This document shows, piece by piece, positions 8,777 to 19,080 of a stretch of 64,000 bases of DNA. Position 1 is the first letter of the stretch. Each line of letters starts with the position of its first letter. A program made the translations under genes and the position numbers. Below the pieces are notes generated by a model, which saw nothing but the letters and a program-made list of their open reading frames with translations, ran no database searches and had not been told where the DNA came from. This DNA comes from Lacticaseibacillus parakribbianus (GTDB lineage: Bacteria; Bacillota; Bacilli; Lactobacillales; Lactobacillaceae): contig NZ_JANQBA010000006.1 of assembly GCF_025490915.1 (NCBI RefSeq), forward strand, positions 62,001-126,000, given 5' to 3'.

Positions 8777-11067
8777 GCCCGGTAGCTCCCGGTCGCGGCG
8801 TCGTAGGTCAGCGTCTGGACGGCGCCGTCCGCGACCGCCACGGTGATGGTCTGGTACGGCTTGGCGTAGCCCTGGTGCGTCAGCGTGACTTTGGCCGCGC
8901 CGTTTTGCACCGTCACCGCGTAACGGTTGTAGGCGCCTGTTTCGTAGGCGAAGCTTTCGCCGTCGTCTTGGTAGTGCGAGTAGGTGCCGGTGTTGCCGAA
9001 GCACTTGAAGCCAAGCGTCGTCTCGGTCGCGACGTCGACGTACTGGGTCAGCGGCCGCCACGGCAGGATGGCGCCGACCCGCGCGAACAGCGGCAGCGCG
9101 TCAAGCGGCGCCGCGATCACGTAGGAGCGGCCGCCGGCGTAGGCCTTGCCGGTCCAAAAATCGCACCACTCGCCGGCCGGCAGGTAGACCAGGCGTTCGG
9201 CGGTGTTCGGGGTCAACACCGGCGCCGCCAGCAGGTCCGCCCCGACCAGGAACTCGTCGTTGATGGTGGCGGCGCGTTCGTCTTGCGGGTAATGCACGGC
9301 CAGCGGCCGCATCACCGGCAGCCCGGTACGGGTGCCGGCCTCGAACAGGTCGTAGAGGTAATCGATCAGGTGGTAGCGCAGCTCCAGGAACTTGCGGTAG
9401 GTGCCAAGCGTTTTTTCACCGAAGCGCCAAGGCTCCTGGGCCCGGGTGCCGATGGCCGAGTGGTTGCGCAGCAGGGGGCTGAAAATCGCGGCCTCGATCC
9501 AGCGGGTCAACAACTCGGGGGTGGTGTCGGAGCCGAAGCCGCCGATGTCGGTGCCGGCAAAGGCGAAGCCGGACAGCCCGAGGTTGCACAAAAGCGGCAC
9601 GGACCACTGCAGGTGAACCCACAGGCTGTGGTTGTCGCCGGTCCAGACCGTCGCGTATTTTTGCGAGCCGGCGTATACCGCGCGGGAGATCACGAACGGC
9701 CGCTTGCCGGTCTGCTCGCGCAGGCCGTCGTAGGTCGCCTGGGACATGTTGTGGCCGTAGACGTTGTGCATCGTCGCGTGGGTCGAAGGCTGGTCGCCGT
9801 CGGAGAAAACGATGTCGTCTGGAATCTCGCCCTTGAAGCTGGCCGGCTCGTTCATGTCGTTCCAGACCCCGGCCACGCCGTTATCGGTCAGGAACTTGAC
9901 GTTGTTGGCCCACCAGTCCCGCACTTTGGCGCGACCGAAGTCCGGGTAGACGGCGGCGCCTGGCCACACGGCGTTGACGTAGACCGACCCGTCAGTGTTC
10001 TTGGCAAAAAGCCCCTGGGCGACGCCTTCGTCGTAAACGTGGTAGCCCGGGTCCTCCTTGACGCCGGGGTCGATGATGGTGACGATTTTGATGCCCTTTT
10101 TGGCCAAATCGCTGAGCTGCGAAGCAAAGTGCGGGAAGTGGTTGTGGTCAACGGTGAACACGCGGTAGCCGTCCATGTAGTCGATGTCTAAGTGAATCAC
10201 ATCGCAAGGCAGCCGGTACTCGCGCATTTTGTCGGCGATGTAGTTGACCTGCGCTTCGGTGCCGTAGCTCCAGCGCGACTGCTGGTAGCCCAGCGTCCAC
10301 TTCTGCGGCAGCGGCGTCCGGCCGGTCAAGTACGTGTAGGCCTCAAGGACGCCGGGGATGCCGGCGCCGGCGATCAGGTAGTAATCGACCGTGCCGATCG
10401 CGCTGGTGTAGTAGAAGTAGTCGCTTGACTCCTTGCCCAAGTCGAAGTGGCTGCGTTCGGTGCTGTCGAAAAACAGCCCGTAAGCGTGACCGTCATTAAG
10501 GCCGATCATGAACGGCACCGTTTTGTACAGGCGGGTGCGGTTTTCCAGCTGCGGCACCGGGTTGTCGGTGTTCCACATGTCGTACTCGTAGCCGCGCTTG
10601 TCCATGAAGCCGGCCTTGTCGCCCAGGCCGTAGAGGTGCTCGTGTTCGTGCAGCACCTTGACCACCAGGTTGGCGTTGGCCGCCTCCACCTGCGCCAGGT
10701 CGTGGCCCTCGGCCGCGGCCAGGTCGGCCTGTGCCTTGGAGAGGTCTCGGGCCAAGGCGTGGCGCGGTCCCCGAAAATCCTGGACCAGCGGGGTGCCGGC
10801 CGCGTCGAACAAGTCGACGAAGCCTTCCGCATCGGCGACCACCTTCAAGGCGGCGGTGGTCACCACCACCTCTTGCGAGCCGCGATCGACTTGATACGGC
10901 GCGGCTTGGACCTTGTCGCCTGCGATGGCGTAGGAGTGGCCGGGCTGCCACGGCCCGTGCTGGACCCGGACGATCTGCGGGGTGACGACTTGCAGGTTCA
11001 ACTGCCCATCGGCGTAGGTGATGGTGACCAGCTGGCCCTCTTGTTCAACGGATTGAATGGCTTTCAT
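8773..11067 (-). CDS. GH31 family alpha-glucosidase/alpha-xylosidase-like glycosidase
   Basis: GVWNDMNEPASF nucleophile motif, KWTLGYQQSRWSYGTEAQV, FAGTDIGGFGSD. Confidence 0.92.
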   Translation of the reverse strand: MKAIQSVEQEGQLVTITYADGQLNLQVVTPQIVRVQHGPWQPGHSYAIAGDKVQAAPYQVDRGSQEVVVTTAALKVVADAEGFVDLFDAAGTPLVQDFRGPRHALARDLSKAQADLAAAEGHDLAQVEAANANLVVKVLHEHEHLYGLGDKAGFMDKRGYEYDMWNTDNPVPQLENRTRLYKTVPFMIGLNDGHAYGLFFDSTERSHFDLGKESSDYFYYTSAIGTVDYYLIAGAGIPGVLEAYTYLTGRTPLPQKWTLGYQQSRWSYGTEAQVNYIADKMREYRLPCDVIHLDIDYMDGYRVFTVDHNHFPHFASQLSDLAKKGIKIVTIIDPGVKEDPGYHVYDEGVAQGLFAKNTDGSVYVNAVWPGAAVYPDFGRAKVRDWWANNVKFLTDNGVAGVWNDMNEPASFKGEIPDDIVFSDGDQPSTHATMHNVYGHNMSQATYDGLREQTGKRPFVISRAVYAGSQKYATVWTGDNHSLWVHLQWSVPLLCNLGLSGFAFAGTDIGGFGSDTTPELLTRWIEAAIFSPLLRNHSAIGTRAQEPWRFGEKTLGTYRKFLELRYHLIDYLYDLFEAGTRTGLPVMRPLAVHYPQDERAATINDEFLVGADLLAAPVLTPNTAERLVYLPAGEWCDFWTGKAYAGGRSYVIAAPLDALPLFARVGAILPWRPLTQYVDVATETTLGFKCFGNTGTYSHYQDDGESFAYETGAYNRYAVTVQNGAAKVTLTHQGYAKPYQTITVAVADGAVQTLTYDAATGSYRA

Positions 11068-11294
11068 GTGTGTTCCTTCTCCTTCACGCGAAATCAGGTG
11101 TCAGCTCAATGATACCGTTTTCTCGCGGCGGTTGAAAGCCTGGGCGGCGACTTGTTTGCGGTAACACGCCCCGCCCCAAGCGCCACGGCTGCGCGACCCG
11201 TCCCGCTACGTTCGCCGGCCGTCGCTCTGGTACCCAAAAAGCCACCGCAAGCGTTGCCTGCGGTGGCCTGAAACTCGGTTGTGAGCCGACCCGC

Positions 11295-13502
11295 CTACCC
11301 CGCCGCCACCGCGTGGGTGCGGCGGTACTCGCCCGGGGTGATGCCGGTCAGCTTCTTGAACTTGCGGGTGAAGTTGGCCACGTCGTAGTAGCCGTTTTGC
11401 TCGATGATGGTTTTGATCGGTAGGCTGGTGGTGACCAGCGCGGTTTCGATCATCACCAGGCGCCGCTCGGCCACGAAGTTGGTGAAGGTCTTGCCGGTCA
11501 CCTCCTTGACGTAGCGGCTGGTGTAAGGCACCGAGTAGCCGAAGTGGTCGGCGACATCCACCAAAGACAGCGTCGGGCTGGCCGCGTTGGCCTCGATGTA
11601 GGCGCGAAGCTTGGCGCCGACGTCTTCCGGCTGGTCCGCAGTCTGCGCGACGGGTTCCGGCGCCGTGATCACGCGGATCGTTTTGAGCAAAAGCGTGTGG
11701 AGCTGGCTCAGCGACTCGACCGCCAACAGCTGGCGAACCAGTTCGTCTGAGACCTGCAGGTTGCGCTGGTAATCGGCCTTGAGCACCCGGGTGATCAGGT
11801 TGGACATGCCAAGATCGAAGCGGGCCCGGGGATCGTAGTTTTGGCTGGCGAGGTTGAACAGCACCTCGAAGGCCTCCTGCGCATGGTCAAAGTTACGGTG
11901 CAACAGACTGTTGTCGAGCTTCAGCTCCGTGGTGAAGTCGAACATGTCCTCGCGACTGGCCGCCAGGGCCGCTCCGGTCTCATACGTTACACTCTCCCCC
12001 AATCCTGGATGCGCGGTGATCTGCGTCGACACAACTTCGATGTAGGCTTCATGCAGCGTGGCCAGGCCGCGGTGGGCCCGGCTCAGGTACAGCACGGTGG
12101 TGGCATCGACCATGTCCCCTTGTTCCCGCAGCGCAGCGACAATCGCGGCCGGGGTCTGGGTGTCGGCGTAGTTGATCAGGAGCACCACCTGCGCCTCACT
12201 GGTGCGATGCATGGGCAAAACGGTGTAGTCTTCGGCGGTGTATGGCGCCGCCAGGTCGTCGGCGTTCCACTGCGCCTTTCTGGCGAGCAGCGCCACGACG
12301 AAGTTCTTGTACGGCAGGTGCAGGTCGGCCACCTCCAGCAGGTCGCCGGTGGTGTCCGGGTCCTGGATGCGGCCGTTGAGCAGCAGCTGCAGAATCTGGT
12401 TGCGAACGAAGGGCAGCTGCACCTTGGAGGTGGTGATCAGGTTCTGGTGATCGGCGATGTAGCCCTCGATCGCCGTCTGCAGCCGGGCGGATTCCGGGCC
12501 GACCGCACTGGCGGTGTCGGGAACCGACGGCAGCGCCGACTCCAGCCGCGCGATCAGCGCGTACTGGCGCTTGGCGAACCAGTGGATCAGGCCAAAGCCC
12601 AGCAGCGCCACCAGCCCCAGGAGCCACAGGCTGTTGCCGAGGAAGCGCAGCAGCGAGTGGCCGGCGCGGTACGGCAGCGCGTAGGACACGGCCTGAAACA
12701 AGGCGCCTTTGTCCGGGCTGACCGTCACGGCCAGCGCCTGCCCGGCCGCCTTGACGCGTTCGGTCTTGGGCTTGGCCCCGACCATCCCGGCCAGGTCGAC
12801 GTCTTGCAGCCGCGGCTTGGACAACAGCTCGGTGCGACCGGCCACCGCCAGCCCCAACACCTGGTCCGGCGAGCTGGCGCCGGCGGCCAGGATGTCTTGG
12901 ATGCTTTCGGTGTTCAGGGTGAAAAACACCACGCCGTTTTGCTCACCCGACAGCGGCATCAACGGCACCACCAGCGTCAGCTGGGCGTCTTGGTCGCGGC
13001 TGCCGGTCGCCAAAAGGTGCGGGACGCTGCTGTGAATCAGGGCGTCCTGCTGGTCCCCTTTGGTTCCCGCCGGCAACAGGTTGTACTTGTACAAGGTGTC
13101 TTGGGTGTCGTAGGTGCCATCCGCCGAGTACAGGGCCTCAGGGCGGCGGAACATGTTGACCCAGCTGCGCTGGACCAACGGGCTCGACAGGTTGTAGCGG
13201 TGCAGCGCCGCCTCGATGGCCGCGTAGTCGTCAAAATTCTGGGGGTCACGGGCGAACGCCGGGTCGATGGCCATCTGGTTGGCCGCCGTCAGAAGATGCG
13301 CCAGGTTATCGTTCAGGTTGGTGCGAACCGACGTCAAGGCGCGTTCCCGGGCGGTATCGACCTCGGCGCGTTGTCCCTGGACCTCGTTGTGCATCCAGGT
13401 CGCGGTCAAAATACCGGCCGGCACCAGGAACACCACGGCGAAAAACGCCCAGTACATGGTGATGATGCGCTGGGGCTGCCAGTGCCGCAGCCGCTCAAGC
13501 AT
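11295..13502 (-). CDS. AraC-family transcriptional regulator with membrane/extracellular sensor domain
   Basis: N-terminal TM segments and C-terminal AraC HTH (FGYSVPYTSRYVKEVTGKTFTNFV...YYDVANFTRKFKKLTGITPGEYRR). Confidence 0.9.
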   Translation of the reverse strand: MLERLRHWQPQRIITMYWAFFAVVFLVPAGILTATWMHNEVQGQRAEVDTARERALTSVRTNLNDNLAHLLTAANQMAIDPAFARDPQNFDDYAAIEAALHRYNLSSPLVQRSWVNMFRRPEALYSADGTYDTQDTLYKYNLLPAGTKGDQQDALIHSSVPHLLATGSRDQDAQLTLVVPLMPLSGEQNGVVFFTLNTESIQDILAAGASSPDQVLGLAVAGRTELLSKPRLQDVDLAGMVGAKPKTERVKAAGQALAVTVSPDKGALFQAVSYALPYRAGHSLLRFLGNSLWLLGLVALLGFGLIHWFAKRQYALIARLESALPSVPDTASAVGPESARLQTAIEGYIADHQNLITTSKVQLPFVRNQILQLLLNGRIQDPDTTGDLLEVADLHLPYKNFVVALLARKAQWNADDLAAPYTAEDYTVLPMHRTSEAQVVLLINYADTQTPAAIVAALREQGDMVDATTVLYLSRAHRGLATLHEAYIEVVSTQITAHPGLGESVTYETGAALAASREDMFDFTTELKLDNSLLHRNFDHAQEAFEVLFNLASQNYDPRARFDLGMSNLITRVLKADYQRNLQVSDELVRQLLAVESLSQLHTLLLKTIRVITAPEPVAQTADQPEDVGAKLRAYIEANAASPTLSLVDVADHFGYSVPYTSRYVKEVTGKTFTNFVAERRLVMIETALVTTSLPIKTIIEQNGYYDVANFTRKFKKLTGITPGEYRRTHAVAAG

Positions 13503-14166
13503 GGTCGGATGCCACCTTGATCACGGCCTCGACGTAGCGGCAGGCGTGAAGCGAGAACCACACCACCGGCGTCAGGTACAGCGGCACTAGGGCCACCAAA
13601 GACAGCGCCGGGAACAGCACGACCAGGGCCGTGGCCACCATCGTGCCGACCAGAATCGCCAGCGTGTCGGTGAACCGCGCGACCGAAATCACGAAGGCCT
13701 GGCGGAAGTACTGCCAAAAGCTCAGCTGGTAGCGGCCGAACACCGTCAGGATGTACATCAGGTAGATCAGCGCCGCGACCAGCAGCACGATCAGGCCGTA
13801 CTGCAGCACCGCCGAGCGAATCAGCACCCGGTTCACCGCCAGGTCCAGCATCAAGAGCACAATGGCGCCGCCGCTGATGAAGCCGATGCCGTTGGCGTCC
13901 TTGAACGACTGCCGCCAAAACAGGCCGAACTCGCGGTTCATGGCGCCAAGCTGCGCCGCTTCGCCGCCGAAGCGGTCGTCTTCGGTGCTTTCAAGCCGCC
14001 GCAACAGCAGCTTCACGCAGCTGGCCAGCGCCGGGAACGCGCCGAGAACAATCCCGCCGCGCAGCGTCCACCACCACCACAACAGCTGGAGCTTGATGCC
14101 AAACAACAGCACCTGCCCGAGCTTGAACGTCAGCTTCACGATGCCTCGTGGTTCCGCTCCCATCAT
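13495..14166 (-). CDS. YesL family membrane protein (DUF624)
   Basis: TM-rich; overlaps AraC sensor gene (ATGCTTGA); typical partner of YesM/YesN-type sensors. Confidence 0.75.
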   Translation of the reverse strand: MMGAEPRGIVKLTFKLGQVLLFGIKLQLLWWWWTLRGGIVLGAFPALASCVKLLLRRLESTEDDRFGGEAAQLGAMNREFGLFWRQSFKDANGIGFISGGAIVLLMLDLAVNRVLIRSAVLQYGLIVLLVAALIYLMYILTVFGRYQLSFWQYFRQAFVISVARFTDTLAILVGTMVATALVVLFPALSLVALVPLYLTPVVWFSLHACRYVEAVIKVASDHA

Positions 14167-14504
14167 GTCGAATACCCCCTATACGATTCTAAAACGTCCG
14201 TCCAACCCAGTTACCTAATGGTGGCCACTGTGAACCACCGCGGCACCGCCCTGCCCCCGCTTGGCGGCGCCGCACGACCTTCGCCGTTTGCGCCTGGCAC
14301 AACCTCGTCACACGCCGGCTCGCTTGGTGCGTCGCACCCACGCCGGCGGGAGCGGCCAGACCGCCCCGCGCGGTGTGGCGAACCGCCTGGCCGCCGCGAA
14401 CGCGACGACCGCCGCGACGCAACCGGCACCGACCCACCGGCGGCCCCGCCGCGGCGAGCACCGCCGCTGACCACGCGGCTGGACGACCAGGCGACCGCCG
14501 TGGC

Positions 14505-16370
14505 TCAGACCCCGGAGAGCTTGGTGACCGTCGCCAGGTCGGCGTAAAGCCCGCGGCCCAGGCTGCGGTCCGTCGGCTTGCCGATCGTCAAGCGCGGCAC
14601 CTCGAGCTCGTCCAGCTTGGCCACCTGGCCAGCCTCCCACTGCTGCAGGCGCCACAGCGCGGTATCGACGCGAGCGATCAGGCCGCCGTAGCGAATGTCC
14701 ATGACCTCCCAGCCGAACGGCGCGTTGAGCTCGAACCACACCGCCCGATGCGCGTCGCGCAGGTCGTGCAAGCGTTTAACTAACTCTGTCGATAAGTCTA
14801 CTATAACGGGTTGCTGGTCCTTTTGTCCACTTTGATAGCTAGAGTTTATTTTCTCCATCAATGAAAGCTTTGCCACCAAGGCGTGAGCGAGGGCCCGGTA
14901 GAAGGTGAAAAGGCTCTCATCGGCCGGCGTCGGCACCACCGCGTCCAGCTGCGCCGCCAGTTCCTGGTAGTGGTCCAGCAGGTCGTACGGCGCCAAGTTG
15001 GCCGCCATCAACGGGTGCAACAGGTCCGAGTACAGCACGATTTTGCTCGGGTTGGTCGCGTCCGGGTTGCCGGCCGCAAGCTCCGGCAGCTGATCGAAGT
15101 CGTCGAGCAGCCAGTAATCCGCCGCGTTCTTGCCCTGGTAGGTGGCAAAGGCCGATGCCAGCGCCGCCGCATCCGGCGCCGCCTGGTGGTAGCACTGCTC
15201 GGCGAAGCTCTGCAGCCCCAAAGCCCCGGCGGTGAACGGCGTCTCGCCGCCGTCGTCGCCCCACATCGTGGCAAAAACGGTGTCGAGCCCCACGGCCTTG
15301 GCGGCGCTCATGCCGGCGGCCATCGTCTGCATCGTTTTGCCGTAATTCGGCGCCAGGCCGTTCCAGGTCCAGACGCCGGTGGCGAAGCTGACCGGCTGGC
15401 CCAGCGTCTGGTGGATGCGAAAGACCTGCTCGTAGTTAGCCTGGGAGTTGTTGTAGTAGTCCCAGTACATCAGGCCGACGTTGGGGATCTGCGCCTTGAG
15501 CTGATCGGAGAATTCGGTGGCCGGGTCGCCGTAGCCGTAACCGGCGGCGTTGAACCACATGTCGCTCCACATGATCGGCTCAAGCCCGAGGTCCGTGGTG
15601 ATCGCGGTGACGCGCGACACGTGATCCAACATGATCTGGGTGCGGTCGACCCAGCCGTTGCGGTCGAGGTACTGGCCGCGGCCGAGCTCATGCGCCTCGT
15701 CCATGCCGATGTGAATCTTGCGGCTGCGGAACGGCGCCGAGGCGGCGGTGATGATGTTGCGCAAGAAGGTGTAGGTCGCCTCTTCCCCCACCAGCAAAAT
15801 GCCATCGGTGTCGCGAATCGGGTTCATGAACGACCAGCGCATCGGGTTTTTCAGGTGGCCCAGCGTCTGGATGCAAGGAATCAGCTCGACGCCCAGCGCC
15901 GCGGCGTAATCGTCGGCTGCCTTCAGCTCCGCCTGGCTCAGCCGGCCGCGCTGGTGCCCCCAAAACGGGTACTCCGGCACTTCGTAAACGTCTTCCATGT
16001 AAAGCAGCGCGGCGTTGAGCCCCAGCCGCGCCGACAGGTTGATCAACCGGCGCAGGCCGGCCGGGCTCAGCGTGGCGTTGCGGGACATGTCGATCATGAT
16101 GCCGGTGGTGTCAAACTGCGGGTGCTCGACCAAATCCAGGTCGCGGCCGGCTCGCACGGCGCTGGCCAGTGCCGTCAGGCCGCGGAAAAACGCCGCCGGG
16201 AACGGGTAGCCGATATGTGCGACGCCGCCGCGGTAGCTCACCACCAGGTCGTCGGCGTGGGTGACGGTGACCGCCACCGGCGCCTCGAGCTCGCCCAGCT
16301 GGCAGTCCTCAATCAGCGCCGTGACGCCTTGCTTCAGTTCCTCTGGTAGGGTCACAAAGTTTAATGTCAT
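14505..16370 (-). CDS. GH20 family beta-N-acetylhexosaminidase (GcnA-like)
   Basis: IHIGMDEAHELGRG catalytic D-E motif, TIM-barrel organisation. Confidence 0.88.
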   Translation of the reverse strand: MTLNFVTLPEELKQGVTALIEDCQLGELEAPVAVTVTHADDLVVSYRGGVAHIGYPFPAAFFRGLTALASAVRAGRDLDLVEHPQFDTTGIMIDMSRNATLSPAGLRRLINLSARLGLNAALLYMEDVYEVPEYPFWGHQRGRLSQAELKAADDYAAALGVELIPCIQTLGHLKNPMRWSFMNPIRDTDGILLVGEEATYTFLRNIITAASAPFRSRKIHIGMDEAHELGRGQYLDRNGWVDRTQIMLDHVSRVTAITTDLGLEPIMWSDMWFNAAGYGYGDPATEFSDQLKAQIPNVGLMYWDYYNNSQANYEQVFRIHQTLGQPVSFATGVWTWNGLAPNYGKTMQTMAAGMSAAKAVGLDTVFATMWGDDGGETPFTAGALGLQSFAEQCYHQAAPDAAALASAFATYQGKNAADYWLLDDFDQLPELAAGNPDATNPSKIVLYSDLLHPLMAANLAPYDLLDHYQELAAQLDAVVPTPADESLFTFYRALAHALVAKLSLMEKINSSYQSGQKDQQPVIVDLSTELVKRLHDLRDAHRAVWFELNAPFGWEVMDIRYGGLIARVDTALWRLQQWEAGQVAKLDELEVPRLTIGKPTDRSLGRGLYADLATVTKLSGV

Positions 16371-18490
16371 CAGTTTTCTCCCTCACTAGTCGTTAAGTGA
16401 ATCACTTGATAAGGCCGCACCTCACGCAGGTGCAGCGTGACGCCGGCGGCCGTGACGCTCACGGCCTGGGCGGCGCCGGTTTCCACATCGGTGGCCAGCG
16501 GCGCGGTGGCGACGAACGTGGCGGCGTCGCGCGGCTCAGACGCCGCGGCGGCCTGCCCAGCCGGCCCGGCGCCTTTCGCTTCGTCCGATCCAGCCGAGCT
16601 GCCCGGACCCGCCGCGGTGGCGGCCGGGTGACCGGCGGCCTGGGCGGTGGCGGCTGGCCAGTAGCCGGCCGGCAGCGCGATGGTGGCCGCCCCAAGCACC
16701 GGGCTCGGGGCCACCGAGTAGGTCAGGCGGCCGGTTTTTTGAATCCAGTAGTTCAACACGTGCAGGTACAGGTCTCCGTTGGCGGCGCGTCGCACCTCGA
16801 CTCGGGCGGTGCCGGGCAAGTCGGTGGCGACCACCAGTTCCGGCGCCAGCAGCGCCAGCGCGTCTTGGAAGAGGCTTGCCACCCAGTCCGGGGCGTAGTC
16901 GTAGTACAGCGTGAAGAGCGGGTGGGTGACGTACAGCGCCGGTTCGCCAGGCCGCCGGCACCCCGGCAACGCCAGAGCTTGGGGCGTGTTGGTGCGAGGT
17001 GAACGTCGTGCCTTCGCGGTTGAAGTAAGGAACGCGCGTCTCAAGCACCGGTTCGGCCCCGGCCGCCGCCACTGCGGCGCCGGTTTCGTACATCACGAAC
17101 GGCTCCGCGACCAACTGGCGGCCCAGCACCGCGTTGGGCTGGATGAAGTCGCGCTGCCAAGGCGAGCGGCCGGCGTAGTCGACGCCGAACGCGCCGAGCT
17201 CGGCCGCGTGGTCGCAGCCCAAGACCTTGCCGCCGGCCGCGATGAAGGCCTTGATTTTGGCCGCCAAGCCCGTTGATTCGGCCGGCAGCACGTCTAGCAC
17301 CACCAGCAGCCGGTAAGGCGTCCAGTCGCTGGTCGCATCGACGATGTCGAACTGCTGATGCGCCTGCTCCAAGAGCCGCACCGCGCCGGTCAAGGCCGAA
17401 GCGGCCCCGGCCGGGCTGGTCAACGCGCCTTCCGCCGTCAAAATCGCGATCGGTGCGACGGCCGTGGTCTGCGGCAGCCGCTCGCTCAGCGCCTTGAGCC
17501 GGCGATACACCGGCGCGATCAGCGCCTTGGTGCCGGCCAACAGCGCCCCGCTTGGCAGCAGCTGGTCGCCGATCGAGCACCCGGCGCCGAGCGACACCAT
17601 CTGGAAGCACTCGAACTCAAGCGCCGCCGGCCGCTTGAGCGAGTGAAAATCACCCCAGTAGGTGTGAAACTTGCCCGTCATGCCCAAGTACGGCAGCCCG
17701 AGCGTCCGGGTGTATCGCGCCACGCGGCTGAAGTTGTCGTAGCCCCAGGCGCCGTTGGGCAGGCTTTCGATCTCAAGTTGCGTGTAGTCCGCAAGCGTCG
17801 CCTCCTGCCCCGGGCCGACGTGCGAGGCGTTGAAGAAAATGGTCGCGTGCGAAAGCTGCCGGCGAATCAAGGCCGCGACCTCATCCTTGAAGGCGGCCAA
17901 GACCGCCGCGCAATTTTGCCTGCAGGCCGCCGGGTCGTGCCAGTCCAGCCCGGCCGCTGCCATCGTCTCTTGGCAGCTCGGGCAGGCGCAAGGCACCACG
18001 TTGACGATGTCAAAGAACAGCCCGTCGACGTTGGCCGGCCCGACCGATTGGATGATGTCTGCGATGTGGGCGAGCAGGTAATCGCGGTACGGCGTGTTCA
18101 AGCACAGGCTGTCGTAAAAATTAGGCGCCGGCACGTCTTGGGTGTTGATCACCCGCCCGTCGGCATCGCGGCACAGCCACTCGGGATGCGCCAAGGCGGT
18201 GCGGTGGTCCCACTGCACGGTGGTGTAGATCGGGGCCCGGATGCCGCGCTCGTGCAGCGCCGCGATCTGCTGCTCGAGCAGGTCCGGCACGACGCTGGTC
18301 GGGTGCATCGCCCCAGGCTCTGCCTGCGAGCGAAAAAACAGGTAGCCGTGGTGGTCACGCGCGAACACGGTCACGCTGGTCGCGGCCAGGTCGCGGTAGT
18401 AATCGCCAAACGCCGCCGCGTCAAAGGCGGCGGCGACTTGGGGAATGTCCGGGCTGGTGTGAAAGTCGAGGTGGATCTGGCGTTCAATCA
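16370..18490 (-). pseudogene. glycoside hydrolase (alpha-amylase/beta-galactosidase-trimerisation-like fold) disrupted by a 1-nt frameshift near 16,970-16,995
   Basis: ORF 16536-18596 matches up to FNREGTTFTSHQH then loses sense; ORF 16370-17044 resumes with TPQALALP...ALYVTHPLFTLYYDYAPDWV. Confidence 0.75.
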
Positions 18491-18603
18491 TCGAAGTCCT
18501 CCGTGGAATCGTGGTGGCGCCGGCTGGCGGCGCTTGGGGCGGTGGTGCGGGTCGAAGAAGGCCACTTTCAGTCGGCCATTCGGACGGGTCGGTCACTGGC
18601 GGC

Positions 18604-19065
18604 TCAACTGGCCGGAATCACGTTGACCAGCACACTTTTTTGGATGTACCAGCGGCCGCCTTGGCGAACGAACTCGACCGTGTTCTCCAGCACCTGGGTC
18701 TTGGCCGGGTGCTTGGTCACCTGCTTCAAAGACACCTTCGCCACGACGCCGGTCGCCGTGACCTTTTGCACCTTGAAGGACTGCAGGGTTACGCGGGTGC
18801 CTTGGCTCAGGCTGGTCCCCAGCTTCGCCTCGGTGGCCGCTCGCTTAGCCGGCGGCACCGTGGCCAGGTAGGCGGCCTGGTCGCCGGCGTTGATCGCCGC
18901 CACGTTTTGGCGGTACGTGGTTTGGGCGGCGCGTTCGGCGCTTTGGGCCCCGCTTGCCGACACGTCATCGGCCACAATCTTGCGGTCGACCAGGAAAAAG
19001 GCAACGGCGGCGGCGACCATCACCAAGGCAACGGATGTGAGCAGCAATTTTAAGAAGCGGCGCAT
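18604..19065 (-). CDS. small membrane-anchored hypothetical protein
   Basis: N-terminal TM helix LLLTSVALVMVAAAVAFFLV, ordered C-terminus, SD upstream. Confidence 0.65.
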   Translation of the reverse strand: MRRFLKLLLTSVALVMVAAAVAFFLVDRKIVADDVSASGAQSAERAAQTTYRQNVAAINAGDQAAYLATVPPAKRAATEAKLGTSLSQGTRVTLQSFKVQKVTATGVVAKVSLKQVTKHPAKTQVLENTVEFVRQGGRWYIQKSVLVNVIPAS

Positions 19066-19080
19066 CGACAGGACCTCCTT

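Noticed and set aside
8461-10191. 576-aa plus-strand ORF opposite GH31
   Set aside because: Shadow ORF of a strongly supported GH31 gene; composition rich in R/V/G without recognisable motifs.
11841-13520. 559-aa plus-strand ORF opposite AraC sensor gene
   Set aside because: Mirror ORF due to high GC; the minus strand has an unmistakable AraC domain.
14218-14547. Small high-GC ORFs between YesL and GH20 genes
   Set aside because: Arg/Pro-rich overlapping frames in all directions, no SD, typical of non-coding GC-rich DNA.
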